Source: Blattamonas nauphoetae (taxonomy: Eukaryota; Preaxostyla; Oxymonadida). From it: DNA of 64,000 nt. Within the stretch, counting starts at the first letter, position 1, and the number at the start of each line of letters is the position of its first letter. Shown in pieces: positions 19,958 to 30,500 of this stretch. A program made the translations under genes and the position numbers. Location of the stretch: positions 62,001-126,000 of the forward strand of contig JARBJD010000146.1 in the NCBI GenBank assembly GCA_033064195.1. The letters are read 5' to 3'. Under the pieces are notes generated by a model. That model was not told where the DNA came from, ran no database searches, and saw only the letters and a program-made list of their open reading frames with translations.

Positions 19958-20551
19958 TCATGACCTTTCGTGGTACTTTCTCAAGTGAGGACTGTCTCCA
20001 AAATACAACCAATTGTCTAGTCGAACGTAATACTCATTCTTTGTTCGTAAATCACGGTATTTGAATGGCTCAAGTACCTTTGTGTATGTTCCAATGAGTT
20101 CACAATTCTCTTTTTTCAATTCATTTTCAACAAACGATTGTGTGTATCGTTTTCGTTTGTTCTGATGAGTTCTGAATCCTTTCATCCATTTTGATGGGAT
20201 TACTATCCATTCGATTCCTTCGTGTCGATATGTTACTGGGGTACTAGAATGAGTGTATTCAGAAATGAGTTCACAATTCTCCTTTTTCATTGATTCAATA
20301 AGCTTCTCTTTTGTGCAACGATTTGCTGGTCGAAGATATTTCTGGCGATTCAGATGTGGTCTGTATCCTTTGACGAAACTATTGACGTACACATGATAAG
20401 TTTCATCTGGTTTCTCTTCGAGATAGTATTCGAAAGTGCTTCCTGTGAGATATGTTGTTCCTTGTCGATTGAGAGTTGGAGGTGATTTCATGATCAAATT
20501 ATCTTTCTCCAGAATTTCCAGTAGTTGTGTTGGTGTCAAGACGCTGCTCAT
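19958..20551 (-). CDS. Second repeat protein of Polinton copy B (three CELxxEY-type units)
   Basis: A 197 aa protein, the longest member of the repeat family seen here. The N-terminal ~85 residues hold a diverged unit; two clearer units follow (ENCELISEYT with a VTYRHEGIEW strand, then ENCELIGTYT with an FKYRD strand). The last unit matches the C-terminal unit of the 129 aa proteins closely, including TQSFVENELKK. The ATG at 20551 follows the shared A/T-rich motif at 20556-20569, which supports this start. Tail A has no counterpart, so the gene was either gained by copy B or lost from copy A. Function unknown. Confidence 0.65.
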   Translation of the reverse strand: MSSVLTPTQLLEILEKDNLIMKSPPTLNRQGTTYLTGSTFEYYLEEKPDETYHVYVNSFVKGYRPHLNRQKYLRPANRCTKEKLIESMKKENCELISEYTHSSTPVTYRHEGIEWIVIPSKWMKGFRTHQNKRKRYTQSFVENELKKENCELIGTYTKVLEPFKYRDLRTKNEYYVRLDNWLYFGDSPHLRKYHERS

Positions 20552-20555
20552 TTTA

Positions 20556-20569
20556 TACAAATTAAAAAA
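20556..20569 (-). promoter_or_regulatory. A/T-rich pre-ATG motif of second repeat-protein gene, copy B
   Basis: TTTTTTAATTTGTA on the coding strand, four bases before the ATG at 20551. It is the same 14-mer as before the polymerase gene. Confidence 0.5.
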
Positions 20570-20860
20570 TTGAATAAAAAAAGAAATCGACGTTGTTTTC
20601 TAAACGTGCTCAAAATTTGCTTCAAAAAAGACACTTTTCAAGAGGTCCGTTTTTCGCCTTTATTTTTGAATTTACGGCCAAATATTGACTACTCTGAAAT
20701 GTCAATATTTTCAGTAGGAAGTGAGATGGAAATTAGAATGAGTCATATTAAAAAAAATCAATTGGCTTTGAGATTCAAATTGATTTCTCGTTCCAATTCT
20801 CCTAGGAGTATCGACTATGGCAATGTGGTTCCCATTTCGTCTATATCACTACTTCTCTAG
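20570..20860. repeat. Non-coding tail of Polinton copy B, last part
   Basis: This block aligns in direct orientation with about 9880-10100 of tail A; shared landmarks are CAAATATTG, TGGTTCCCA and TCGTCTA near the end. Similarity stops at about 20860, which I use as the right limit of the element. No gene seen. Confidence 0.5.
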
Positions 20861-23835
20861 TCCTACTTGACCAAGGTGACATCTGAAAAGAATTACCCAT
20901 TTTGACAAGCTGATTCAGCCATTTGGGTGATTCTCACCGATGTGTCAGTGTGACATCAAAGTTAATAATGAAGATTTGTAACGAAGACATTAATTAAAAC
21001 ATCATTGAAAACATGAAATAGTGAAATGTAGTGTAAAATATGTGGAAAACAAAACTCTGAGACACGGCATCGCAGAGATTGTGAATACTTTGCAACTCAC
21101 GAGGATAGGATCCTATGTTGTGGAGAAGGTACTTGGAAAGAGAATGACTGTTACATGTCCGCAGTTGATGAGATTCAACTCGGACTTGAATCGTTGAAGT
21201 TGTCAATTTGAGAAAATAGGGACAATCACTGAAATTTCGATGAAGTGGTTGAGGATTGTGTGACGTATTGAAACTATTGAACATGGTTGAAAGAGGGAAT
21301 GCTCTGGAAGATTGACTATTTCCCCCTTTATATTTATTTTTTCCGACATATACTACCCGACACGACGTCCTGATCCGGCTGTAATTTTTGTTTTTTCACA
21401 GAACAAGAGAGAGTTGAGAGTTCATTTTACACACACTTCAGCTACCTTGAGTTATACATCTCTGTGAAATTTTTGGAAGAACAACAGTGAAAAATTAGAG
21501 AGTAGGACATGAAATGCTACTGTAGGGGGACATACTTCGAACGACATGACACGTGATTCACAACCGATATCACTCCTGAAAGGATCCAAGATTGTGAATG
21601 TCAAGTGGTAGATAGAAGTTGATTGAATGAAGAAAAGGAAAAGGAAGAAACGAGTCAACTCGCTCGCTCCATGTCTCTGTCAATGCAGTATCAAAGGACA
21701 CCGATGCGCTGAATACCGACAATCAACTGTGAGTTGCGAAATGAAAAGGCCAGCTACAGTTGGAAACCATCAAGACACTGAATTATGTTCAAATCGGATT
21801 CAAAACCCTGTCATACAGTTCAGCCGTTCATCGAAAGAGAGAAATCAAAATCAAAAAATCACACCGTTTCTTCCAACCCTTCCTCAACGGGAGTCGATTC
21901 GGTCTCCATGAATCGCACAGAGTTCCTTGCATTCTTCGTCATGATTTTCAAAATCACTGCGCCTTCAGAAAAGGCACTCTTTCAAAATGGTTTATTCATA
22001 AGTTTTGTCTGTTTGGCGATGTGAAGAACGTGCGAAAGAGAGGACGAGAGCAATTGAAGAAGTCACAAAGAGAAAAGACACACCACGCTGAGAATCAAGG
22101 TTGTGTGATCATCAAAGCAAACTCGGGATTTGGTGATGTGCTAGGTTTTGTTGAAACTGTAAACTTGTGGCGGAAGAGATCAATGAAGATAAACAATGTT
22201 TTGTTCCTTTGTCCAATTTCTCACTGAGGGAAAGATAGACCCTCTCCACCAGACACGGATCCTTCTCAGAGATAAAACTGAATGAAACAAGAAAAAACAT
22301 GAAACTTCAGAGAATCAAACAGGTCAATATCGGTCAGAAACACCTTCAAACTATCTTGACCGACTTTAACCTCATCAAACACATTTCGTGAACCCTCATT
22401 TCAATTCATTTTGAAAATTCTGCGATTTCCGTCACAGTGGACTTCCTTTGTCGAAAAATCATGTGAGGCGTGAACTCGATCCCACAAGAAAGTAGTGGAA
22501 TCAGCGTTCTCTCATTCAGTGACAGCCTCCTCGAGTGTTGCTCCCGTACAGTGCAAAAAATTTAAAGTTCGAGGGATCGAACAGGACGAAGTGAATCACG
22601 TATCATGTCGCGAAGAGCATGTCCATCATTTATTTTGTTTTACAGTTTTCACGTCATTCAAAATTTTTTGGTGTCCAATTGTTTGTCACAAGGTCTCTAC
22701 CTCTCTCAATTATCATTGATAGAAAATTAAAACACAGTGTCTCTCAATTCAGAAAACTACAACCGTTTTACAGCCGGATCAGGTTGTCGTGTCGGGCAGT
22801 ATATCGGTGAGAATCACCCATTTCACAAAATGTATTTATTTCCGACGTTAAAATGAGTTCGATTTGTGAATCTGTCGAATTAAAAGGTGTGCTTACCGTG
22901 AGGAGTGAACGACAATTTGTCCCAATAATTTTGAAAGACTCCATCCGTTTCACAGCTCTTTTTACCAAATTGTGTCTATTCTTGTTCCAGTAACTGATGA
23001 AAGTCCTCAATCTCCACGGATATCTTCTCTCAAAACTTCGTTTCTACACATCCTCTTTTCAAGGACTGACTCTCCCGCCTTCATTGTGACCTCACTCCTC
23101 CTCCTTTCATAAACTGCGTTCCACTCAGATCGATAACCATCAAGTCACATGTTTGAAGATTGGGTGTGCATTTTTCACTTTCTTTGAAACTCGTAGCACC
23201 TGAAAGCGAGTTCTCTTTTTTCATGATGGTTACTCTTGGAGATTAAGATAATAATGTCCCAATGTCTCTTCACCAGTGTCAAACAGACATATAAAACCTG
23301 TTTGCTCTCAATTATCTCTCATAATTTCAGATAGACAAAGGAAAGGAGTGTTCAAGACACGTTCGATGATGATCTTGCCAGATGGATGCAAGTATGTGTC
23401 CAATTCAAGATAAAATACTTGTACTCCTGGGATCATGAAGATTTATAGATTCAACTGATAATTCAAGTGCCATAGAGCATTTTCGAGACTGATGAGTATT
23501 TTGCCTCGATTTCTTAACAATACATCTTTTCTGTACTCTCCATTGTAGAACCATCTTTTTTCACATTGTTTTACCTCGTGATCTTCTCTCATCTGTTTTT
23601 GAAACAAAATATGAGTCAAATTGGTGTTTCAAAAAAGTCTTGATTCTCGTCACGATCGAAGCTCAATTTTGAAACAAACCCCTTTTCCATCATCTTTTAG
23701 TGATTTCAAGAATTTGGAGAAAAATAAAAAAACTGAAACCATCCATAGTGTTTTGGCTCTTTTCAAAATTATTGGGACATTTCGATTCAGATGATCTGAA
23801 AAGAATCGAACCGCAACGTTTGTTTTGATGAACAT
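20861..23835. other. Intergenic region without a convincing gene
   Basis: About 3 kb between the Polinton DNA and the surface-protein duplication. Open frames are short, lack homologous relatives within the window and do not show recognisable motifs. A 17 bp inverted repeat (20925-20941 and 22803-22819) brackets 1.9 kb of it. Near 23290-23345 there is an intron-like stretch (CCT then GTTTGCTC, ending in TTTCAG) without a supporting frame. It could hold degraded mobile DNA or untranslated sequence, but nothing can be named. Confidence 0.5.
20925..22819. repeat. Possible short terminal inverted repeats bracketing 1.9 kb
   Basis: GGGTGATTCTCACCGAT at 20925-20941 recurs as its exact reverse complement at 22803-22819. 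Each copy is itself a small hairpin (GGTGA, loop, TCACC). Similarity beyond the 17 bp is weak and target duplications are not obvious. It may mark a decayed DNA transposon, or be a paired regulatory site. Confidence 0.3.
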
Positions 23836-24526
23836 TCATCAGGATCACCACCCACGTCATTGTGAAAAAAGGTTGAAGCTTCAGAAGATGATTGCTTCTC
23901 CTTTCAGAGAAGAATGAAAATGTCATTTTGATTGACAGGTTGAGGTGATGAAATGACGAGATGAGAATTGGGTGACACGAATGTACGACAACATAACGAC
24001 AAATGCGAGATGAGATTTGACTGAAATGCGAAATGTCGGAGAATGGGCATCTGTGTGATGAGAACTGGGTGAGATGATGACAGGTGATGAACAGAAGCGA
24101 ATCACGAGAATCAACATTCCTCACGTGCTTGTTCAGCACGATCACTGTTGGAGAAGCAAGACAGGAAGTCAAGAAGAGATGCCTGGAAAAGCTAGGGTAA
24201 ATCACTGAGATAAGATGACATGCAGAAACAAAGATGGATGGGGAGTTGTCGATGATTGGTGTGGCAGTAAACAGGGGAGAGTTGGGGAGTGGGATGAACC
24301 ATCTAGAGGAGGATGGTTCACGATGGAACACAGTGAGAGTGATGTGAAGATTTGTAAAAATGCTTCGTGCATCGTAGTTGAGTGGACTCCATAGCCGAAT
24401 CACGAGTCATGACGTGGTGACGGAAAGTCGTGAAGAGGCTCAGTGAAGAATGACGTGCGTGATGTGAACACTGTGATCAGAATGATCACAGTGGTAGTAG
24501 GATGGAGAATTCTGCTCACACGATAA

Positions 24527-27500
24527 CTATTGAATCACAAATGGACGATTCGCTTTCGATTTCCCTTCAAGCAATTCCAGGTCTGACAGAATCGTGTCCA
24601 GTGTCGGGCGCTGCGTCGGATCCATCACAAAGCACGACGAGATGATCTCGCGAAGGTCGCTGTCGGGGATGCTTTCCAGCTTCGGCCTTGTCCCAGCAAC
24701 GATCTGGCGACGAGCATTCAGAGCATCGTATTCTCCAAATGGCACATCGCCTGTCTCGATTTCCCAAAGGACAAGGCCTAAGCTAAAAACCGCCGCTCGC
24801 GAAACATCAACATCCGCCTTCTTCTCCAACACCTCAGGCGCTTCCCAACGAACTCCCTCACGGATATCTTCAATCCCTTGCGTTTCCACCATCTTCGTCG
24901 ATTGAACTGCTTCTCCGTTGTTCACTTGTTCTGCTGCCTTGTTCGTCTGCGTTGTTTGTCCATGATTCACTTGTCCATCCAGAGATTTCACAAGAAGAGT
25001 CACTTCTCCTTGTTTCCCAACAAGAATCCGGTGCGATGAAACGTGTGCAAGCAGAACATCGTTTTTTCGATGCTGAGCAAAACGAACAAGAGCACGAGCA
25101 ACTCGACGCCCAATCTCGTTCCTGTTCAGCAGCCCTCTCGTCTCTCCATGAAGACGGTTGAACAGCGTGTCTTGTCGCTGCACAAACTGTTTTGAGACGT
25201 GTCCGTTCTCGTCCGCAACATCCGTCACAATCGTTTGGTTCGCATTCCATCTTGACTCCTGCTCGCGGGTCTCAGCTCCTTCTGGAGACTGCTGTTTCAG
25301 TTGATCAGTTTGAACATTTGAGGAGTCGTCACTGAACACTAAACTTCGATCAGAATATAGATCGGTCTGAAGAGGGACAACGGTTCCAAAAGCTTCCACT
25401 TCCATTTTCTCAATGAGCTCGTTTTGAATCGGTTGGTTCATTTCTTGTTGAGAGAGGTTTTGTTTCTTCTTTTGTTTTTTGTGGCGACGAAGAAGAATCA
25501 GGATGACAAGGACGAGAGCGAGGAGGAGAACAATGCCACAGATCACAGGAAGAAGCCATTTCATTGTTTGTGTCATCAGCGCTTTCCGTTCATCCAATGC
25601 ACTCTTCTTCAGCAGAAATGACGATGTCTGATAATTCTCTCCAAATCGGAGTCGACCTCTCCATTCCAGATTCCTGTCCAGCCCAACAGAACTGATGAGC
25701 AATGAGAGTGAAACTTCTGTTTCCGTCAGTGTTTTCGTTGTTTCTGTTGTCAGTTCCAAAAATGTCGAGTTCTTTTCGGTGTTCTTCTCAATCTCAACAA
25801 TCTCAAGAAACAGTCCACAAGGAATCATCTGTGTCCCAATCAGTGTCACATTCAAATCAGGTTTCTTTGGATCTGTCGAGACTGATGTTTTCGAGGTGTC
25901 CAGTGTTGGAATGAAGAATGGTGAATGAAAGATCTCTTCTTTCGCTGTCAGCGAACAATCAGTGGCAGAGATCCATGCTGATGGTGTCTCCAATCCATCT
26001 CCTCCAGACAGACTCCCAATCTCAACTCGTCCCCCCTCTGAGCAACGAACGTTTCGTCGAAATGATGGGAATGACGATGACGATGTTAACAACGATGGTT
26101 TGTTTCCATAAAACGATGATGAAACAACGTTCAGTGATCCATTCTTCATGTTCACAAGTCCTTGTGACAGACGAGAGAAGCTCGAAGATGTCAGATTCGT
26201 TTCGGTGTTCGTCAGTTGCAGAACTCCACTCGACCACGCGCAAATCGTCTCATCAGAAGCAGTCTCGGTCATATCGCCTGAGTTCGAAGATGGTGTTGGT
26301 CCACAGATCGATCCATCTTTCACAATCAGAGTGCTGTCAACTGCCAACACAAACACGAACGAAGCAGACGACGATTCAATCTCAACATCCACATCTCGAA
26401 GCTCAAACGATCCTTCCGACATCCAAATCAGTCCTCCATTCTCGTTCATTGTCGCGGACGACGGGATCCTCAGTGTCGGCTCGATGTTGTCGCCAGGCGA
26501 GAACAGGACATGCATTCCTGACCCAATCACAATTCCTGATGACAGCGTCGTTCGATTCAAAATGCGAAGTGTCGGTCCATCGATCGCAAGTGTCGAAACA
26601 ATCCACCAACCATCATCCATTCTTGTGCAAGGTCGATCCATCTCTCCACACAGAGGAAGAGCGAACGTCGATGACGAATCAACAAAGATCTCAATTCGGG
26701 TTGGTTTCGCTTTCGTCTCGAATGAAACTGTACCGAAAACAACCTTGTCTGACTCATCTTTCTTCAGATGCAACGATGTCACTGTGTATGTCGTCGAGAA
26801 GTCAAGACATGACTCAAATCCAATCGGTTGCGCTTTGATCGTTCGTCCTGTCTTCCCTCCATTCAGAATCATCGACATCTTGAACGACGAGTTCAGTGTC
26901 AGTTCATATTCTCCCAAAAGAGTCAGTCCATCTCCAATCAACTCCAACTCAAACAACGTGTGAAGAGTGTTCGAGAACGAGAATACGATCGAGGAGAGGC
27001 GAGGAGGATGATCAACTGTGAAACCAACATTCCAATTCACTTCCATCTCATCCGATCCATGTTTCACTGATGAGATTACATATCGACTTCCATATTGCAG
27101 TTGAGTGGACGATGAAGTGTCTCCTGCCAACATCGAAAACGAGAATGCTCCAGATGACGAACAGACAGCCGTTTGGGGTGGGAAGGTTGAAGCCTCTCCT
27201 TCCTTCTTGAATGTCACTTCCACTTTTGAATCGGGAAGAGCTGTTCCAGATATGACAATCGTGACGGATGTTCGATTCTTCGAGAGAGAACAAAATGCAT
27301 TCTCGATTCGAGCTGGTTCGGTTGGGGTGCTGAATGTTGGTGTCGATTCAACCAGAACTGGTTTGCTGTTGGCTGATGCCCCTGTGATCTCATACGTGAA
27401 TCCAAAACGAAGATCAGCCTCACTCACTGGATAAAGAGCAAGCTCTTCTGATTCTGCTTCTGTCGTCGACACTCCAATCACTTCGATCGTTGTCACGTGG

Positions 27501-30500
27501 GGTTCGGTGTTCTGTCCACTCGATGTCGGTGTTCCGGAAACAGAGAGCGTGTAAGTTGTGCGTTCGGACAATCCAACTCCATCCACTTTCACTTTCGTCG
27601 CGTTCACTCCATCTGTGCACGAAGTCAACACAATTCGAGCTGGTTCCACTGGCATTTCAATCTCAAGACCAGAAACAATCAGAAGTTCATTGTCTCCATC
27701 TTTCAGACCAACCACGGTGTAGTTCCATCCAAATGCGATCGTCATTTCTTCCTCATTTTCAGAGTACCCAACTCCAATCGCGGTTCCTGCCACTTTCGTC
27801 AAGAACGTCGCGTCCAGACTCACTTTCTTGTCATTCGAGACCCCAACCTTCACAACAAACAGTTTCAGCGGTGTTGTCGGCATCTCAACTCCGACCAATT
27901 CGATGGAGACTGTCGTTTTCCTGTCATCTGCAAAAACAACACTCCCCACAGATGTCAGGCGAGTAGGTTCCGAAATCGAGAACGAGTTATTTCCAGAATC
28001 TATCAGAAACGACCCAACAGAGTACAGTTTGTATGTTGTGTTGAAAGAGAGAAATGGATTGCTTCCATAAATCGTCAGTGATTTCACATCCGAGTCTCTT
28101 TCATCAGAAATAGGAGTTGAGAATTCCACATCAAATGAAAGGCCAGATGTATTGTTCAATACAACTGTGCAAGTTCCAGTCGGGATCTGTCGACCTCGCA
28201 GTTTGAAGCTCGTTGTGTTCTTGTTTTCATCCAACACACAACTCACTCCCACAATTCGTGCTGGTTCAATCGCGGTTGTGAACGAGTCGTATCTGGTATC
28301 AATCAGAAACGACCCGACTGAGAAGAGAGAATAGGCAGTGTTAAACGAGAGAAATGGATCGCTTCCATAAATCGTCAGCGATTTCATATCCGAATCTCTC
28401 TCTTCAGACAACGGAGTAGAGAAGTCCACATCAAATGAAAGGCCAGATGCATTGTTCAATACAACTGTGTAAGTTCCAGTCGGGATCTGTCGACCTCGCA
28501 GTTTGAAGCTCGTTGTGTTCTTGTTTTCATCCAACACACAACTCACTCCCACAATTCGTGCTGGTTCAATCGCGGTTGTGAACGAGTCGTATCTGGTATC
28601 AATCAGAAACGACCCGACTGAGAAGAGAGAATAGGCAGTGTTAAACGAGAGAAATGGATCGCTTCCATAAATCGTCAGCGATTTCATATCCGAATCTCTC
28701 TCTTCAGACAACGGAGTAGAGAAGTCCACATCAAATGAAAGGCCAGATGCATTGTTCAATACAACTGTGTAAGTTCCAGTCGGGATCTGTCGACCTCGCA
28801 GTTTGAAGCTCGTTGTGTTCTTGTTTTCATCCAACACACAACTCACTCCCACAATTCGTGCTGGTTCAATCGCGGTTGTGAACGAGTCGTATCTGGTATC
28901 AATCAGAAACGACCCGACTGAGAAGAGAGAATAGGCAGTGTTAAACGAGAGAAATGGATCGCTTCCATAAATCGTCAGCGATTTCATATCCGAATCTCTC
29001 TCTTCAGACAACCCACCAGAGAACGTGATGTCGAAGGAAGAACCATTCGCAGCGTTCAGAACCACTTTGTACGTCCCTGATGGAATCTGTCGACCTCGCA
29101 GTTTCAAGCTCGTCGTGTTTCCTGACACATCCAACACACAGCTCACTCCCACAATTCGAGGCGGTTCGACTGGGGTTTGGAAAGGAGCGGCAGAGATCTC
29201 AATCGAGTCAGTCCCATCTGTTGGAATCATCGATGTCACAGAGTATGTCTTTCCATATTTCAGATCTTCACTTTCAATCGGGAACAAAATCGCTTTCCAT
29301 TCCTTCATCACTCCCCGACTCGCATTTCGGGAGAGTGTGATTGTCTTCGTGTGTTTCTCAGACGATTCGGTCACTTCCGTCAATGTCACTGAATATTCCG
29401 AAGAATAGAACACTGTCCCTGTCAGTGTCAGAGTCACCCAATCTGATGCGTTCATCACTTTCACCTCGGCCAGTCGAGAAGGCTGAGGTGGAATCACGAA
29501 CGATGTCCCACTCTTCACATCAACTGAAGCACCATTGCACACAACTTCCTCCACTGAGTATTCATGTTCGTATTGCAGCTTCCCTGCTTCGTATTCCACT
29601 GACAGTTCCTTCTCCACTGACAACAACGACTTTCCAGAGAGTGTCATTGGGAGAGTTAGTGTTTCTGTCGTTCCTGTCGTTTTGTCTTTCACTTCCATGA
29701 TAAATGTTCCTTCCGACAGAATGATTCCAGACACTAACACATTTGTTCGGTTTTCGTCCAAAAGCTTTGCTGTCGCCCCAACCACCATGTTCCCAAAGAG
29801 AACTCGTCCTTTCATTCCTGCTGCGCGGATTCCATAAATCGTCCCCGCTTCCAACACTCCGTTCATCTCAATTGGCACCGTTCCCTCTCCTTTTGTGTTC
29901 GATGAGAAGGACACACTTGTAAGACGAGGCACATTTCCTCCCTCCACAACCACAAACATCGTTCCAGACACTGTCTCTGCTGCTGTGACTGAAAGCGTGG
30001 CTGAATTCAGTCCGAATCCGATCGAAAAAGCAGTCAGTTGCAGCTTGGCAGAAACTGACGAAATCCAGTCTTTGGTTTGTTCTCTGGACATGGGATAAAT
30101 TGTTGGATAGGGTGCTGTTGTATCACAGTCAGTGAATGGATTGCTAGTTCCATATGAAGATGCGGTAGCGAAATCTTCTGCCTCAGCTGTTCCGGAAGAA
30201 CAGTCTCGGAAATGAAGAGACGAGAATGTGTAGAGTCCGATATTGCGGTAAACACCTCCAGCTAAGTCACTCTCGCAGCTGTCCAGGATGATGTTGGAGA
30301 CTGTGCCTGTACCCATGTCCAAATACATTCCACCGCCTCGACTCGTGGCAAAGCAGTGGTGGAACGAGAGGCGTTCCAGTGAAACAGTGTTGGCGGAGAT
30401 GATGCAGAAGCCTCCTCCACAATTGGTGCCTGAGGCGAGACTCGAAGGGGTGAGAGTATTGGTGCAGTCGACGAAACATGAGTCTGACACACTGATCGGT

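Larger units (their letters stand above)
10100..20860. mobile_element. Polinton-family element, copy B, looks whole in its visible genes
   Basis: A second copy of the element. Visible parts are packaging-type ATPase (+), coiled-coil protein (-), retroviral-type integrase (-), DNA polymerase B (-), small repeat protein (-), a non-coding tail and a second, longer repeat-protein gene (-). Genes are packed 24-45 bp apart and the ATPase and coiled-coil genes overlap at their 3' ends. All frames look whole. Capsid proteins and the cysteine protease usual in the family were not recognised. Limits are set by where tail A and tail B cease to match; no terminal inverted repeats were recognised. Near identity to copy A in places suggests a young pair. 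Confidence 0.75.

Noticed and set aside
20861-24500. Transfer RNA or other RNA genes in the gene-poor stretch
   Set aside because: No clover-leaf with matching arms was recognised by eye; a covariance search would be needed to exclude one.
25918-26838. 306-codon plus-strand open frame, repeated at 34420-35340
   Set aside because: It is antisense to the surface-protein genes and exists in both units only because the genes are near identical there. Ser/Gln/His-rich translation without motifs.
26148-26963. 271-codon plus-strand open frame, repeated at 34650-35465
   Set aside because: It is antisense to the membrane-proximal ectodomain coding sequence of the minus-strand genes; composition reflects the opposite frame.
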